Shown here: positions 1 through 7,840 of the stretch, one piece after another
Position numbering within the stretch: position 1 is the first letter of the stretch
Layout: the number at the start of each line of letters is the position of its first letter
Source of the DNA: Massilia sp. PAMC28688
GTDB taxonomy: Bacteria; Pseudomonadota; Gammaproteobacteria; Burkholderiales; Burkholderiaceae_D
Direction of reading: 5' to 3'
NCBI RefSeq assembly: GCF_019443445.1
Contig: NZ_CP080378.1
Coordinates: 5,332,001-5,396,000, forward strand
Length of the DNA stretch: 64,000 bases
The notes under the pieces: model-generated
The model's database searches: none
What the model was told of the DNA's origin: nothing
Seen by the model: the letters and a program-made list of their open reading frames with translations, nothing else
Translations under genes and position numbers: made by a program

Positions 1-428
1 AATGGGAATACGCTGCGCGGGCGCGCGGCAAGGAAATGATTTTCGCTACTAACAACGGTGAAGACCAGCCAGGCGTGAACTTCGCGAGCTTCGATCAGAT
101 GGAAGCTACTAACGCTGCGACGGGCGACATGCCGGTCGGACTGTACCCGCCCACTCCGCTCGGGCTGTATGACATGGCATCCAACGGCTATGACTGGACC
201 AACGACTGGTATGACAAGGATTACTATGCACATTCACCTGTCGATAACCCAAAAGGCCCGCCAACAGGCACCCGCAAAGTGATTCGCGGCTCGCATAACG
301 GACCCGACCACGCAGCAATGACATTCGCTCGCAACAGCCGCGAGCCGGCTCTAAAAGATAGAAAAGGCGGGGTTACCAAGCGCTCGTATGGATTCCGCTG
401 CGTAGCACGGCCTGCCGTAATGCGGTAA
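1..428 (+). CDS. FGE-sulfatase (SUMF1)-fold protein, C-terminal part, cut by window start
   Basis: The open frame enters from the left edge (first whole codon at base 3, W-E-Y-A-A-R) and ends at TAA 426-428. It is about 90% identical over some 140 residues to the C-terminal part of the next gene, so the two are recent tandem duplicates. It has the FGE-sulfatase C-terminal layout with W/N/D-rich loops (YDWTNDWYDKDYY), VIRGSHNG where active enzymes have RGGSW, and a terminal GFRCV. The Cys expected near the RxAxR segment of true formylglycine-generating enzymes is absent (FARNSR), so catalysis is unlikely. The N-terminus, and any signal peptide, lie outside the window. Confidence 0.8.
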   Translation, partial: WEYAARARGKEMIFATNNGEDQPGVNFASFDQMEATNAATGDMPVGLYPPTPLGLYDMASNGYDWTNDWYDKDYYAHSPVDNPKGPPTGTRKVIRGSHNGPDHAAMTFARNSREPALKDRKGGVTKRSYGFRCVARPAVMR

Positions 429-577
429 GCGTGCGCCTGGATCAAGGGCGCAGTGGGCAACTTCAATCAAGCATAGTTGGGGAACTCGTGCATGAACACA
501 AGTGGTGTGATAATGCCTGAACAATCTTGCCACAAACGCTCTTCCTTATTCAAAAATCGCTACGTTTGGACCTGCAC

Positions 578-1510
578 ATGACCTTCACTCGACACTCTTA
601 CACCCGCACCACGTCGGCCATTACTGGCGTTCTCGCCCTCGCCTGCGGCCTCGCTGCATGCCAAGCGAAGGCACCCGAGGCGCCGAAAGCATCGGTGGCC
701 GATCTCGCAAACAAAACCCGCAGCCAGCTCGTGGCGATTAAAGGTGGATCGTTCAAGATGGGGGACTTTGGCGACACACACTCGGAAGAGAAACTGCCTT
801 ACACCGGCGAACTCGATGACGGCCCAGTGCACGAAGTCAAACTCGACGATTTTTCCATGAGCAAGTACAAAGTGACGGTCGGCGATTACGACGTGTACAC
901 AGCGGCGAACGGATTGCCTAGCGCTTATATGGGCCCGAATCAGCGTGCAACCGACATAATGGCGCGTGAGCATCCCAAAATTGCCATGATGCCCGTTGGG
1001 GTCGACTGGCAGGATGCCAAAAACTATTGTCAGTGGATCGGCAAGCAGATCGGCCTGAATATGGATCTGCCAACAGAAGCCGAATGGGAGTACGCTGCTC
1101 GCGCGCGCGGCAAGGAAATGATTTTCGCTACCAACAACGGTGAAGACCAGCCTGGCGTGAATTTCGCGAGCTTCGCTCAGATGCAAGCTACCAACGCTGC
1201 GACGCGCGACATGCCGGTCGGAATGTACCCGCCCACTCCGCTCGGGCTATATGACATGGCGTCCAACGGCTACGACTGGACCAACGACTGGTATGACAAG
1301 GATTACTATTCGAAGTCACCTGTCGATAACCCACAAGGCCCGCCCACAGGCACTCGCAAAGTGATTCGCGGCTCGCATAACGGACCCGACCACGCAGCAA
1401 TGACATTCGCTCGCAACAGCCGCGAGCCGGCGCTACGAGACAGCAAAGGCGCCGTCACCAACCGTTCATATGGATTTCGCTGCGTAGCACGGCCTGTTGG
1501 GAAACGGTAA
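578..1510 (+). CDS. FGE-sulfatase (SUMF1)-fold lipoprotein
   Basis: The protein is 310 aa when started at ATG 578. That start is preferred over ATG 527 because it gives a clean lipoprotein signal: basic n-region, hydrophobic core, and lipobox LAAC followed by Q, which predicts an outer-membrane lipoprotein in the periplasm. The rest is one FGE-sulfatase domain (GGSFKMGDFG, then EAEWEYAARARG, then GFRCVARP). The catalytic Cys of formylglycine-generating enzymes is missing, so a binding role is likelier. Such lipoproteins, often in tandem copies, occur beside type VI secretion effectors as immunity or accessory proteins; that role is inferred here. The next gene is convergent, ending 36 bp away. 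Confidence 0.75.
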   Translation: MTFTRHSYTRTTSAITGVLALACGLAACQAKAPEAPKASVADLANKTRSQLVAIKGGSFKMGDFGDTHSEEKLPYTGELDDGPVHEVKLDDFSMSKYKVTVGDYDVYTAANGLPSAYMGPNQRATDIMAREHPKIAMMPVGVDWQDAKNYCQWIGKQIGLNMDLPTEAEWEYAARARGKEMIFATNNGEDQPGVNFASFAQMQATNAATRDMPVGMYPPTPLGLYDMASNGYDWTNDWYDKDYYSKSPVDNPQGPPTGTRKVIRGSHNGPDHAAMTFARNSREPALRDSKGAVTNRSYGFRCVARPVGKR

Positions 1511-1546
1511 GCGTGCGCCGGGAGCAAAGCCAAGCGGGCAATTTAA

Positions 1547-3730
1547 TCAAGCATAAGTGCTGATATCCATGCTGGACAGAGGGTGGATCGCCGCCATTGC
1601 ATAGTGCGGATTATCCTCGGAGTTCATCTCGTACATCATGGTGTTGTTGGCGGCAAATGCGTAGCCACGCGCCGGTGCATCATGCAGGCGCGCCTTGATC
1701 CGTTCCAGATCGTCATCCATGTCACGATAACCCAGCTTCATGAACTTCTCGACAGTGCCATAGTGGCTGCCATCGATCCGCTCGCCGCGTGGATGCATGT
1801 GCTGGAACACGTTATTCCATTCGCGCGTCGTCTGCACCCACTGCAAGACGCGTAGCACCGCTTTTTTGCGGTTATGAAATGCATCGGCCTTCTGATAGTT
1901 GTCAGGGTTAACCCAGTCGGTCTTGTCGTGACGCGTGAGCTGATAGAGCAGCATGCCCTTGGTTTCCGGAGTCGCCCGGCGCAGCATTGAATCATCGGTC
2001 AGGATCCTGGTAGCCAGGGCATCCCGTGCTTCAGTCTTGTCCATGATGCGTAAAACAACGCCGACCTCGTCGGCAATCTGTTGAGACGTATATTTCATGA
2101 AGTCAGCCGCCTGTTTGCCACTCTGAATGACTAGGAATTGAATGTTCTGCAGCGCATTAAACGCATCCCGCGAGATAAACGCCAAAAACTCGTAATTGGC
2201 GCAGTAAAGCTGGTAAACGACCCAGCAAATAAACTTTCCGATCAGCAGCGCATCCGTTTCACAACCAATCTTGCCACGGGCCCCAGGGCCCAGGCAAAGG
2301 CTGGCTTGAAATATCATGACGAATTTCCCGTTGTTATAGGTAATCTCAAGCTTGAGCGACCCGCCGATGCCAGCCATGGCCGAGACAGCCGGAGCGAGCT
2401 TGATAAAGTCTTTGTGCTCTGGTTCTTTTTCCTTGTCCTCAGGGTCCAGCCACTGCAAGGCGCCCGTTATTTCCACGTCCGCCTTGACGCCGGCAAACGC
2501 CCCGACATCCACCTTAGCCGGTGTGATCTTCGTCTTTTCCGCGACCTGCGGCCCACCTGCTGGATTAATGGTTGGCGGCGGTGCGCCCGGGGTAGTCACG
2601 CCTTTCATCGCGATTTTCAACTTGCTGCATTCAATTTCAGACGACAATTCACCCACAACGCTGGCGCCGGCGACCCCGGTGAGCACCGCTTCAATCTTGG
2701 CGCGGATCGAGCCCAACGGATAGACCTTGCCCGTGGTCGGGCTCGTAAAATGCAGCAACCAGCCGACACGGTGCGGCGCATAAAAGGCAATCGCAGCCTT
2801 GCCTTCAGCGACCGCGAATTCCGCTCTCCCCTCAACCTTCAAGCCTAACTTGCCGCCGCTGGGGTCGTAGACCCCGGCGGCGCCAACGCCTGCCATATAG
2901 CGCATGGTCTGCGCCTCCCGGCTGGTGTCGATACGGTCCTCGCCGTAGCCGTTCAGGCCTTTGTCTTTCTTCTTGTAGTTCCACGACAGGGCCCAATCCT
3001 CGATGATGCCATTGAAACTCGCGTCGTCGAACTTGATGAACTCTGCCTTGATCTCCGGCTTGATAGCTGAGATCTGCTTCATCATCTTTTTATGGTCGAG
3101 TGTCCGCCTGCCGGTTGCCGGATCGCGCGCGAAGATGCTGTCATTCTCGTGCGACTGACTGCCGGCGACATTGCGGCGCTGGGATGAGGCCGAGGCACGC
3201 TCGCGGTCGATAGGAAAGGCGCGCCAGCCCTGGACTCCAGGATGGTTCGACTTTACATGCACAATCTTGCGGTTAAATTGCTTTCCCTTGCCATTCGGAC
3301 CGCCGGGGGCGATGGGGAGCAACTCCATGAGGGTGGTGCCGTTGGCATCGAGCTTGGCCAGCTCCAAGTCCTTCGTTTTTTCCATGAAAATAGCATGTAC
3401 CTTTTCCAGGAACTGCTGCGCACGCTCGTACAATGTGATGGATTTCTGAACCTTCTGGGGATCTCTGCTCTTTACAGCTTCGCCGTAAGCCTCGACCGAT
3501 TTCGTGACCTTTTCGTTGGCGTCCTGCAGATTTTGCACGATCTGCGCCATCTCGAGCGCGTGCGCCTGCAGCGGGCCCGCCAGTTTCTCCGGGACGCAAA
3601 TAACTTCGGCCGTCTCTGGCCGGAAGTAGAACTGGCAGGCCTGAACCTTCACCTCTATCTGGCTTTGCCCGGTCGTATTAGTTTTTCCCTGAGCGGCGGG
3701 AACAGGTGCGGGGGAAGCAGATTCGGCCAT
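1547..3730 (-). CDS. large hypothetical protein, possible secreted effector
   Basis: The protein is 727 aa. ATG 3730 (MAESASPAP) is preferred to the 51-residue longer frame start, whose extra sequence looks non-coding. I do not recognise the family. Residues about 30-130 look helical and charged (possible coiled coil). The middle is Ala/Gly-rich and probably beta-rich (GVGAAGVYDPSGG, GAFAGVKADVEI, SAMAGIGGSLKLEI). A Cys-containing hydrophobic stretch (KFICWVVYQLYC) lies near residue 520, and the C-terminal 150 residues are helical and polar. There is no signal peptide. Size, layout and the neighbouring SUMF1-fold lipoproteins resemble type VI secretion effector loci, but no VgrG, PAAR or Rhs motif is visible, so the assignment is inference. 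Confidence 0.6.
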   Translation of the reverse strand: MAESASPAPVPAAQGKTNTTGQSQIEVKVQACQFYFRPETAEVICVPEKLAGPLQAHALEMAQIVQNLQDANEKVTKSVEAYGEAVKSRDPQKVQKSITLYERAQQFLEKVHAIFMEKTKDLELAKLDANGTTLMELLPIAPGGPNGKGKQFNRKIVHVKSNHPGVQGWRAFPIDRERASASSQRRNVAGSQSHENDSIFARDPATGRRTLDHKKMMKQISAIKPEIKAEFIKFDDASFNGIIEDWALSWNYKKKDKGLNGYGEDRIDTSREAQTMRYMAGVGAAGVYDPSGGKLGLKVEGRAEFAVAEGKAAIAFYAPHRVGWLLHFTSPTTGKVYPLGSIRAKIEAVLTGVAGASVVGELSSEIECSKLKIAMKGVTTPGAPPPTINPAGGPQVAEKTKITPAKVDVGAFAGVKADVEITGALQWLDPEDKEKEPEHKDFIKLAPAVSAMAGIGGSLKLEITYNNGKFVMIFQASLCLGPGARGKIGCETDALLIGKFICWVVYQLYCANYEFLAFISRDAFNALQNIQFLVIQSGKQAADFMKYTSQQIADEVGVVLRIMDKTEARDALATRILTDDSMLRRATPETKGMLLYQLTRHDKTDWVNPDNYQKADAFHNRKKAVLRVLQWVQTTREWNNVFQHMHPRGERIDGSHYGTVEKFMKLGYRDMDDDLERIKARLHDAPARGYAFAANNTMMYEMNSEDNPHYAMAAIHPLSSMDISTYA

Positions 3731-4184
3731 ATGAGTTCCAGATAGTGAGACGCAGGTGTGCAACATGTATTCGGACGCAACAATATCATAAGCGCAATAC
3801 AGAATTCCACTGCCGAAACTTGTAAGGGCGAAGATTTGCAGATTAGTTACGCGCACGACCACCATTGCGACGGAATTCAACAAAGCAATCCGCCGAGGTC
3901 ATAATGATTTTTATGAAAACACCATTGCCTTACCCCATTGCCTTTACCGCGCTATCCCTCACTGCTCAGTAGTGCCTGCGTCGCAGTGCCGGACTTTTCT
4001 AATGCCGAGAAACTGCGCATACTAGCCGCCCCCGACTCCCGGTGGCACCGGCCACATCAGTGCTGCTGCAAGCAGCCCCCTACCGTCCCGCCCGTGTCCG
4101 GATGGAGCCACTGAGCCTGTCGAACCCTTCAACCAAAACGGCGATGGAGCTGGAAATGGTGGTCACATCCTAAGACTGGAATGT
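3731..4184. other. intergenic region, 454 bp
   Basis: Upstream of the large minus-strand gene. I see no credible gene. It holds one copy of a 15-bp sequence (4090-4104, GCCCGTGTCCGGATG) that recurs at 4991-5005 with a loosely similar flank (CTGA, then CGTCGAA or TGTCGAA). The two copies bracket the small-ORF and chimeric-ORF block at 4185-4924. Confidence 0.5.
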
Positions 4185-4370
4185 ATGATGTTAGTTTTTC
4201 CGCAATACCATACAGCCGTGACGACTGTTTCGCCGCCCCCGCGCACAGTGACCAGGCGCGACAAATGGACGCTGCTGACGAGCCGCTCCATTGTTCATAT
4301 CAGCTACTACGTGTTCTTCATTGCCTTCGTCATTGGCCTGACAATGCTCACAGGGGCGGAGGTGAGATAG
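4185..4370 (+). CDS. short ORF with one predicted membrane segment, doubtful
   Basis: A 61-aa frame ending in a hydrophobic stretch (ISYYVFFIAFVIGLTML) that could span the membrane once. It stops 62 bp before the chimeric ORF that starts at 4433. It may be the N-terminal remnant of the same membrane protein whose DUF3592-like part follows, separated by insertion-sequence debris. It has no recognisable family and no strong ribosome site. Confidence 0.25.
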   Translation: MMLVFPQYHTAVTTVSPPPRTVTRRDKWTLLTSRSIVHISYYVFFIAFVIGLTMLTGAEVR

Positions 4371-4432
4371 CCCCCTGAGTGACCAGACACAATCTATGCG
4401 CTATTCTTACGGATAGGAATAAGACTGTGCAT

Positions 4433-4924
4433 ATGACTAGAAACAAGCAAACAATCGAAGTAGTGACGGTGAGCGAAGAGCGCCGCCGTCGTTGGTCACC
4501 AGCGGAGAAAGCAGCCCTGGTGCGGGAAAACCTACGAGCCTGGCAGCAGCGTGTCGAGGGGTACGGCACGGCGGGAGCGCCGGCGTGGATGCTGATCTTT
4601 CCAGGCTTAATACTGGCCTTGGCCTTGAAGATGGTGCACAGCGGCTATCGTGAAATGCAGTGCGAGATGCGGCCGATCACCGGCGGAATCGTGACGCCGG
4701 CCGTTTTGGTGAGGAACGCAACGGACGCCATCAGGCTGCAGTTCACGCTGTCCGACGGCACCCTGCATAGTCTGGTGCCGGACGCGGCCGCGTTAAAAAT
4801 GAAACCGGGCCGGCAGGTGGAAATCATCTACTTGCCAGAGAATCCGGAAGCGGCAGTGCGCGTGCAGGCGATGGAGGAAATGACGCGCGCCATACTGCTG
4901 GCGCATCGGGGCGGAAGCTGGTGA
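4433..4924 (+). pseudogene. chimeric ORF: transposase OrfA N-terminus joined to DUF3592-like membrane protein
   Basis: The open frame of 163 aa starts at ATG 4433. Residues 1 to about 33 match the start of IS2/IS66-type OrfA proteins (EVVTVSEERRRRWSPAEKAALVRE). The homology stops there and the frame continues into unrelated sequence with one membrane segment (AWMLIFPGLILALALKM) and a small beta-rich domain (GGIVTPAVLVRN, KPGRQVEIIYLPENP) resembling DUF3592. It looks like the left end of an insertion sequence left in frame after a deletion, so that the element now supplies the start codon and perhaps the promoter of a resident gene. Whether the hybrid is expressed is unknown. Confidence 0.5.
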
Positions 4925-5276
4925 CGGCTTGAAATACAGAATAGAAGTATTCACTGCCCGCTTCCGAATCTCAAACCGCCCCGCTGTCCTGCCCGTGTCC
5001 GGATGTCGGCTCTGACCCGTCGAATCCCCCTTACGGCACCATCCCGGAGGCCGTCACGGATGACGCAGGGGACGGAGGCGGCAATTCAGAATGCGAGTGG
5101 TCGATAGCAATGCCAGGACCCCAGGAGCCACACCCCCGTTCCATTACAGAATAGACCATGAGACAAGGGCTTCACCTACAATTCCGATAGTAGACCCCGT
5201 CGATTCTGCTCGATGGAGCACACCATGGTAGAGTTGCATACACGTCAATTGATCGTAAGCCAAGCTTGGAGAATAA
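4925..5276. other. intergenic region, 352 bp
   Basis: No gene seen. It contains the second copy of the 15-bp repeat (4991-5005). The stretch just before 5277 probably carries the promoter of the next gene, which has the ribosome-site-like GGAG at 5269-5272. Confidence 0.45.
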
Positions 5277-6329
5277 ATGGAAAACCTTCCGGACGAATTT
5301 CCAGAAACTGAAGCGCCTCCACCGAGTGCCATGTCAGTGATCGTAGACGCAATAGGCGCATTTCTGGGACATATTCCAGCCGCGCTGAAGCGGAATGTGT
5401 TCAAGGCGTTTAATCACATGCTGAAAGTGCCAAACGCGTATCTCGACGGATGGGCCGACGAGGTTCGAGCGACATCCGACGCTCGCATACAGATTACTAA
5501 GGCGACGGGAAAAGCACTCGCAAAGGCAGTTGAAGTCGATAGTGCACTTGCACTAACAGCCACGCATACTCACGCTAGTAAAATATTGAGGCAGCAAACG
5601 AACGCTGTAAAAGTACTTCAGCATGCTGCGGAGGAAATAAAGTCGACACCACCGTCTGACGACACTGCTACTCCAGATATCAGTGAAGATTGGTTGAACG
5701 CGTTCGAAGCAGAAGCCATCAACATGAGCAGCGAGCAAATGCAAAAGTTGTTCGGTAAAATTTTGGCTGGTGAAATGCGGAAGCCGAGCACTTACTCCAT
5801 ACGCACGGTCAGACTATTGGCGCAGCTCGATAACGACGTTGCAGAATCGTTCCGGATGTTCTGCTCAATGGCAAGTGTTCTTCAAGTTGGTGGCCGGGTT
5901 GTGGAAGCGCAAATGCTTACACTGGGCAGTAACGACAGCCGAACTCTCGGGACCTACGGCATCACCTACAGCCGCCTGCACCCGCTGATCGAATACGGCC
6001 TTGTGTTTAGTACCGACACAGTCAGTCTTCCCTATGAAGTGTGCATTCCCGAGGGTGGAGCCGGTCCTTTGATAGCACTTCGTTATTGCGGCAAAGATTA
6101 CTTTCTACTACGCTTACCGGAGCAAGATCAACGTGACTTCACCAACTTCCTTCAATCCGGGGTTGGGCTCACGCGCGCTGGCAAAGAGCTATCGAATATA
6201 GTGGAATTAGCAGAAAATCCAGAATACACGCGAGCACTCCAAACCCATCTTGCGAAGGCCGGACTCAAAATGACTCCAGTTTCAGAATGCTTGGATATCA
6301 AAGTTCCGAAATCGCGGTTCCAAAAATAG
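5277..6329 (+). CDS. DUF2806-like protein
   Basis: The protein is 350 aa and starts at ATG 5277. The centre carries the pattern I associate with the DUF2806/TIGR03899 group: WLNAFEAEAINMSSEQMQ, then LFGKILAGEMRKPSTYSIRT, then VRLLAQLDNDVAESF (about residues 140-200). The N-terminal 120 residues are helical; the C-terminal third is mixed. There is no signal peptide or clear membrane segment, so it is probably cytoplasmic. Function is unknown. It stands alone among mobile-element debris and its base composition is lower in GC than the core genes, which fits acquired cargo; genes of this type are sporadic in proteobacterial islands. Confidence 0.6.
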   Translation: MENLPDEFPETEAPPPSAMSVIVDAIGAFLGHIPAALKRNVFKAFNHMLKVPNAYLDGWADEVRATSDARIQITKATGKALAKAVEVDSALALTATHTHASKILRQQTNAVKVLQHAAEEIKSTPPSDDTATPDISEDWLNAFEAEAINMSSEQMQKLFGKILAGEMRKPSTYSIRTVRLLAQLDNDVAESFRMFCSMASVLQVGGRVVEAQMLTLGSNDSRTLGTYGITYSRLHPLIEYGLVFSTDTVSLPYEVCIPEGGAGPLIALRYCGKDYFLLRLPEQDQRDFTNFLQSGVGLTRAGKELSNIVELAENPEYTRALQTHLAKAGLKMTPVSECLDIKVPKSRFQK

Positions 6330-6653
6330 AAAGCTGTTGCGGCCATTAAATGGTGGTCAAGCGATCATATTGCGCGGAAGTAGTATCCGCCCCTAAAGTT
6401 TACGCGCTGAGCATTGCAGTTTGATGTTTTCGATACGCCGCTCCGTCCGACTGTCTCCCATACGAGTGCGCTCTTGAATAGCAAGTCGGAAAAATTTTTG
6501 CCGTTTTGTATTGCGAAAATTTTTTGAGGGTGATGTCTATCAAATGCGTAGTTGGGGCCGGTGGCTTCGCCCCTCCCCGTGGTGGGCTGGTCAGCGCGCT
6601 GCGGCCTCAGGCTGATGGGCAAAAGTCTGAGAGCGCCGCATGCGGTGATTTGA
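6330..6653. other. intergenic region, 324 bp
   Basis: Lies between the DUF2806-like gene and the end of the disrupted M15-like gene. No convincing gene. It has A/T tracts near 6490-6530 and a GC-rich palindromic patch near 6556-6590. Confidence 0.4.
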
Positions 6654-6991
6654 CTACTTACAGATGAGGGTACGCCACAGTTCAAGTCTGCCATGGGCGT
6701 CAGGAATCTCGTTGTGCATTTGACGTGCCCCCCCGCGCCAGGACGTAATTCGATTCATCGGTTTCTCGTGCCAGCCGATATTGAATGTAACTTCATCCGC
6801 GAAGGCAAGGTTAGGCGTTGCAAAAAACTCTATGGTGCTCCAACCCGGCAAGTTGTCGTATATCCACCAAGCCACCGACGCAACGTCTGCACTGCCTTCA
6901 ATTATCTTTTTTGAGATACTAGGCACACTTATACAGGCCGTGGCGCCAAAGCCATTTCCGGTTGTGCTTTCAAAGTCCCAAGTATGCGCAC
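6654..6991 (-). pseudogene. M15-type peptidase-like gene, C-terminal part, split by IS66
   Basis: On the minus strand this encodes the last 109 or so residues (HTWDFESTTGNGFGATA to ELWRTLICK, stop TAG at 6654-6656). Removing the IS66 element and one copy of its 8-bp duplication joins this frame exactly to the piece at 10098-10313: ...NDGAH is followed directly by TWDFE. The joined product is about 181 aa and resembles a D-Ala-D-Ala carboxypeptidase-like (M15) family, with RSGYRS, a downstream H-x-W-D, and a late IGWHEKP metal-ligand-like motif. The gene is inactivated by the insertion. Confidence 0.8.
6984..6991. repeat. 8-bp target duplication, left copy (IS66)
   Basis: ATGCGCAC, identical to 10098-10105. 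Eight base pairs is the duplication length typical of IS66-family elements. Confidence 0.95.
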
Positions 6992-7036
6992 GTAAGCGTG
7001 ACGCCAGCACCGTCTGGACGCAAGTAGGCATGCCCG

Positions 7037-7078
7037 CCAAAGTAGTTCCCACTACTTTTATGATGGGAACTACTTTGG
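7037..7078. repeat. perfect 14-bp inverted repeat before tnpA
   Basis: The arms CCAAAGTAGTTCCC (7037-7050) and GGGAACTACTTTGG (7065-7078) are exactly complementary around a 14-nt loop. The hairpin sits just inside the left end of the IS66 element and finishes 8 bp before the preferred tnpA start (7087). The alternative start codons at 7060 and 7063 lie within the loop. In RNA it could hide the tnpA start when transcripts enter from outside the element; this is inference from position. Confidence 0.7.
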
Positions 7079-7086
7079 ATACTGAA

Positions 7087-7467
7087 ATGAAGCCGGGAAA
7101 CCGGAAAGGGCGGCCGAACTATCCGGTCGAGTTCAAGCGGCGCCTTGCCGCTGCGGCGTGCGAAGCCGGGGTGTCGGTTTCGAAGCTTTCGATGGCCAAC
7201 GGCGTCAACGCCAACATGGTGTTCAAGTGGCGCCGCGAGTATCGCGCAGGTCTCTTTGACAATATACCGGACGCAAGCACAACGTTGCTGCCGGTCGTTA
7301 TTGCGGATACTCCGTTGATGGTGGCGCCGGCGGTGATCGCCCAAGCGGCGTCGCCTGCCGCCAACCTGAGCACGGTCGAGATCATCTTCGCCGACGCGGT
7401 CGTGCGTGTTCACGAGGGCGTCGACGCTGCGCTGCTCAGAACGATCTTCCAGAGTCTGCGACCATGA
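7087..7467 (+). CDS. tnpA: IS66 accessory protein TnpA
   Basis: The protein is 126 aa. ATG 7087 (MKPGNRKGRPNYP) is chosen because family homology begins there; ATG 7060 or 7063 are alternatives. The N-terminal half is a helix-turn-helix of the transposase-8 type (FKRRLAAAACEAGVSVSKLS, then NANMVFKWRREYR). The C-terminal part is Ala/Val-rich and ends in a motif common to IS66 OrfA (VRVHEGVDAALLRTIFQSLR). It probably binds DNA and assists the TnpC transposase. Its stop overlaps the tnpB start by 4 bp (ATGA), a sign of translational coupling. Confidence 0.9.
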   Translation: MKPGNRKGRPNYPVEFKRRLAAAACEAGVSVSKLSMANGVNANMVFKWRREYRAGLFDNIPDASTTLLPVVIADTPLMVAPAVIAQAASPAANLSTVEIIFADAVVRVHEGVDAALLRTIFQSLRP

Positions 7468-7811
7468 TCGGGCTGCCGGCGGGCACACGTATCTGGATCG
7501 CTGCAGGCTTCACGGATATGCGCTGCGGCTTTAACGGCCTGGCGGCCAAGGTGGAGAGTGCGTTGCTGGACGACCCATTCAGCGGCCACGTGTTCGCGTT
7601 CCGTGGTCGGCGCGGCAACGTCATCAAGTTGCTGTGGTCCAGTGGCGATGGCCTGTGCATGTTCGCCAAGCGCCTCGAGCATGGCCGCTTCGTCTGGCCG
7701 CAAGCAACCGACGGCAAGGTCCATCTGACGCCGGCCCAACTGTCGATGCTCCTCGAAGGCATCAACTGGAAACAGCCCGAACGCACCGCGCCCCTCATGT
7801 CGGTGTTGTAA
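7464..7811 (+). CDS. tnpB: IS66 family protein TnpB (Orf2)
   Basis: The protein is 115 aa, the usual length for IS66 Orf2. It shows the family signature GFTDMRCGFNGLAAKV near the N-terminus, then FAFRGRRGNVIKLLWSSGDG in the middle and WPQATDG later. TnpB is needed for IS66 transposition in studied elements, but its biochemical role is not settled. It is coupled to tnpA through an ATGA overlap and lies 29 bp before tnpC. Confidence 0.95.
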   Translation: MIGLPAGTRIWIAAGFTDMRCGFNGLAAKVESALLDDPFSGHVFAFRGRRGNVIKLLWSSGDGLCMFAKRLEHGRFVWPQATDGKVHLTPAQLSMLLEGINWKQPERTAPLMSVL

Positions 7812-7840
7812 ACGTTTAAACATGCGCGTAAACTGCGCGC

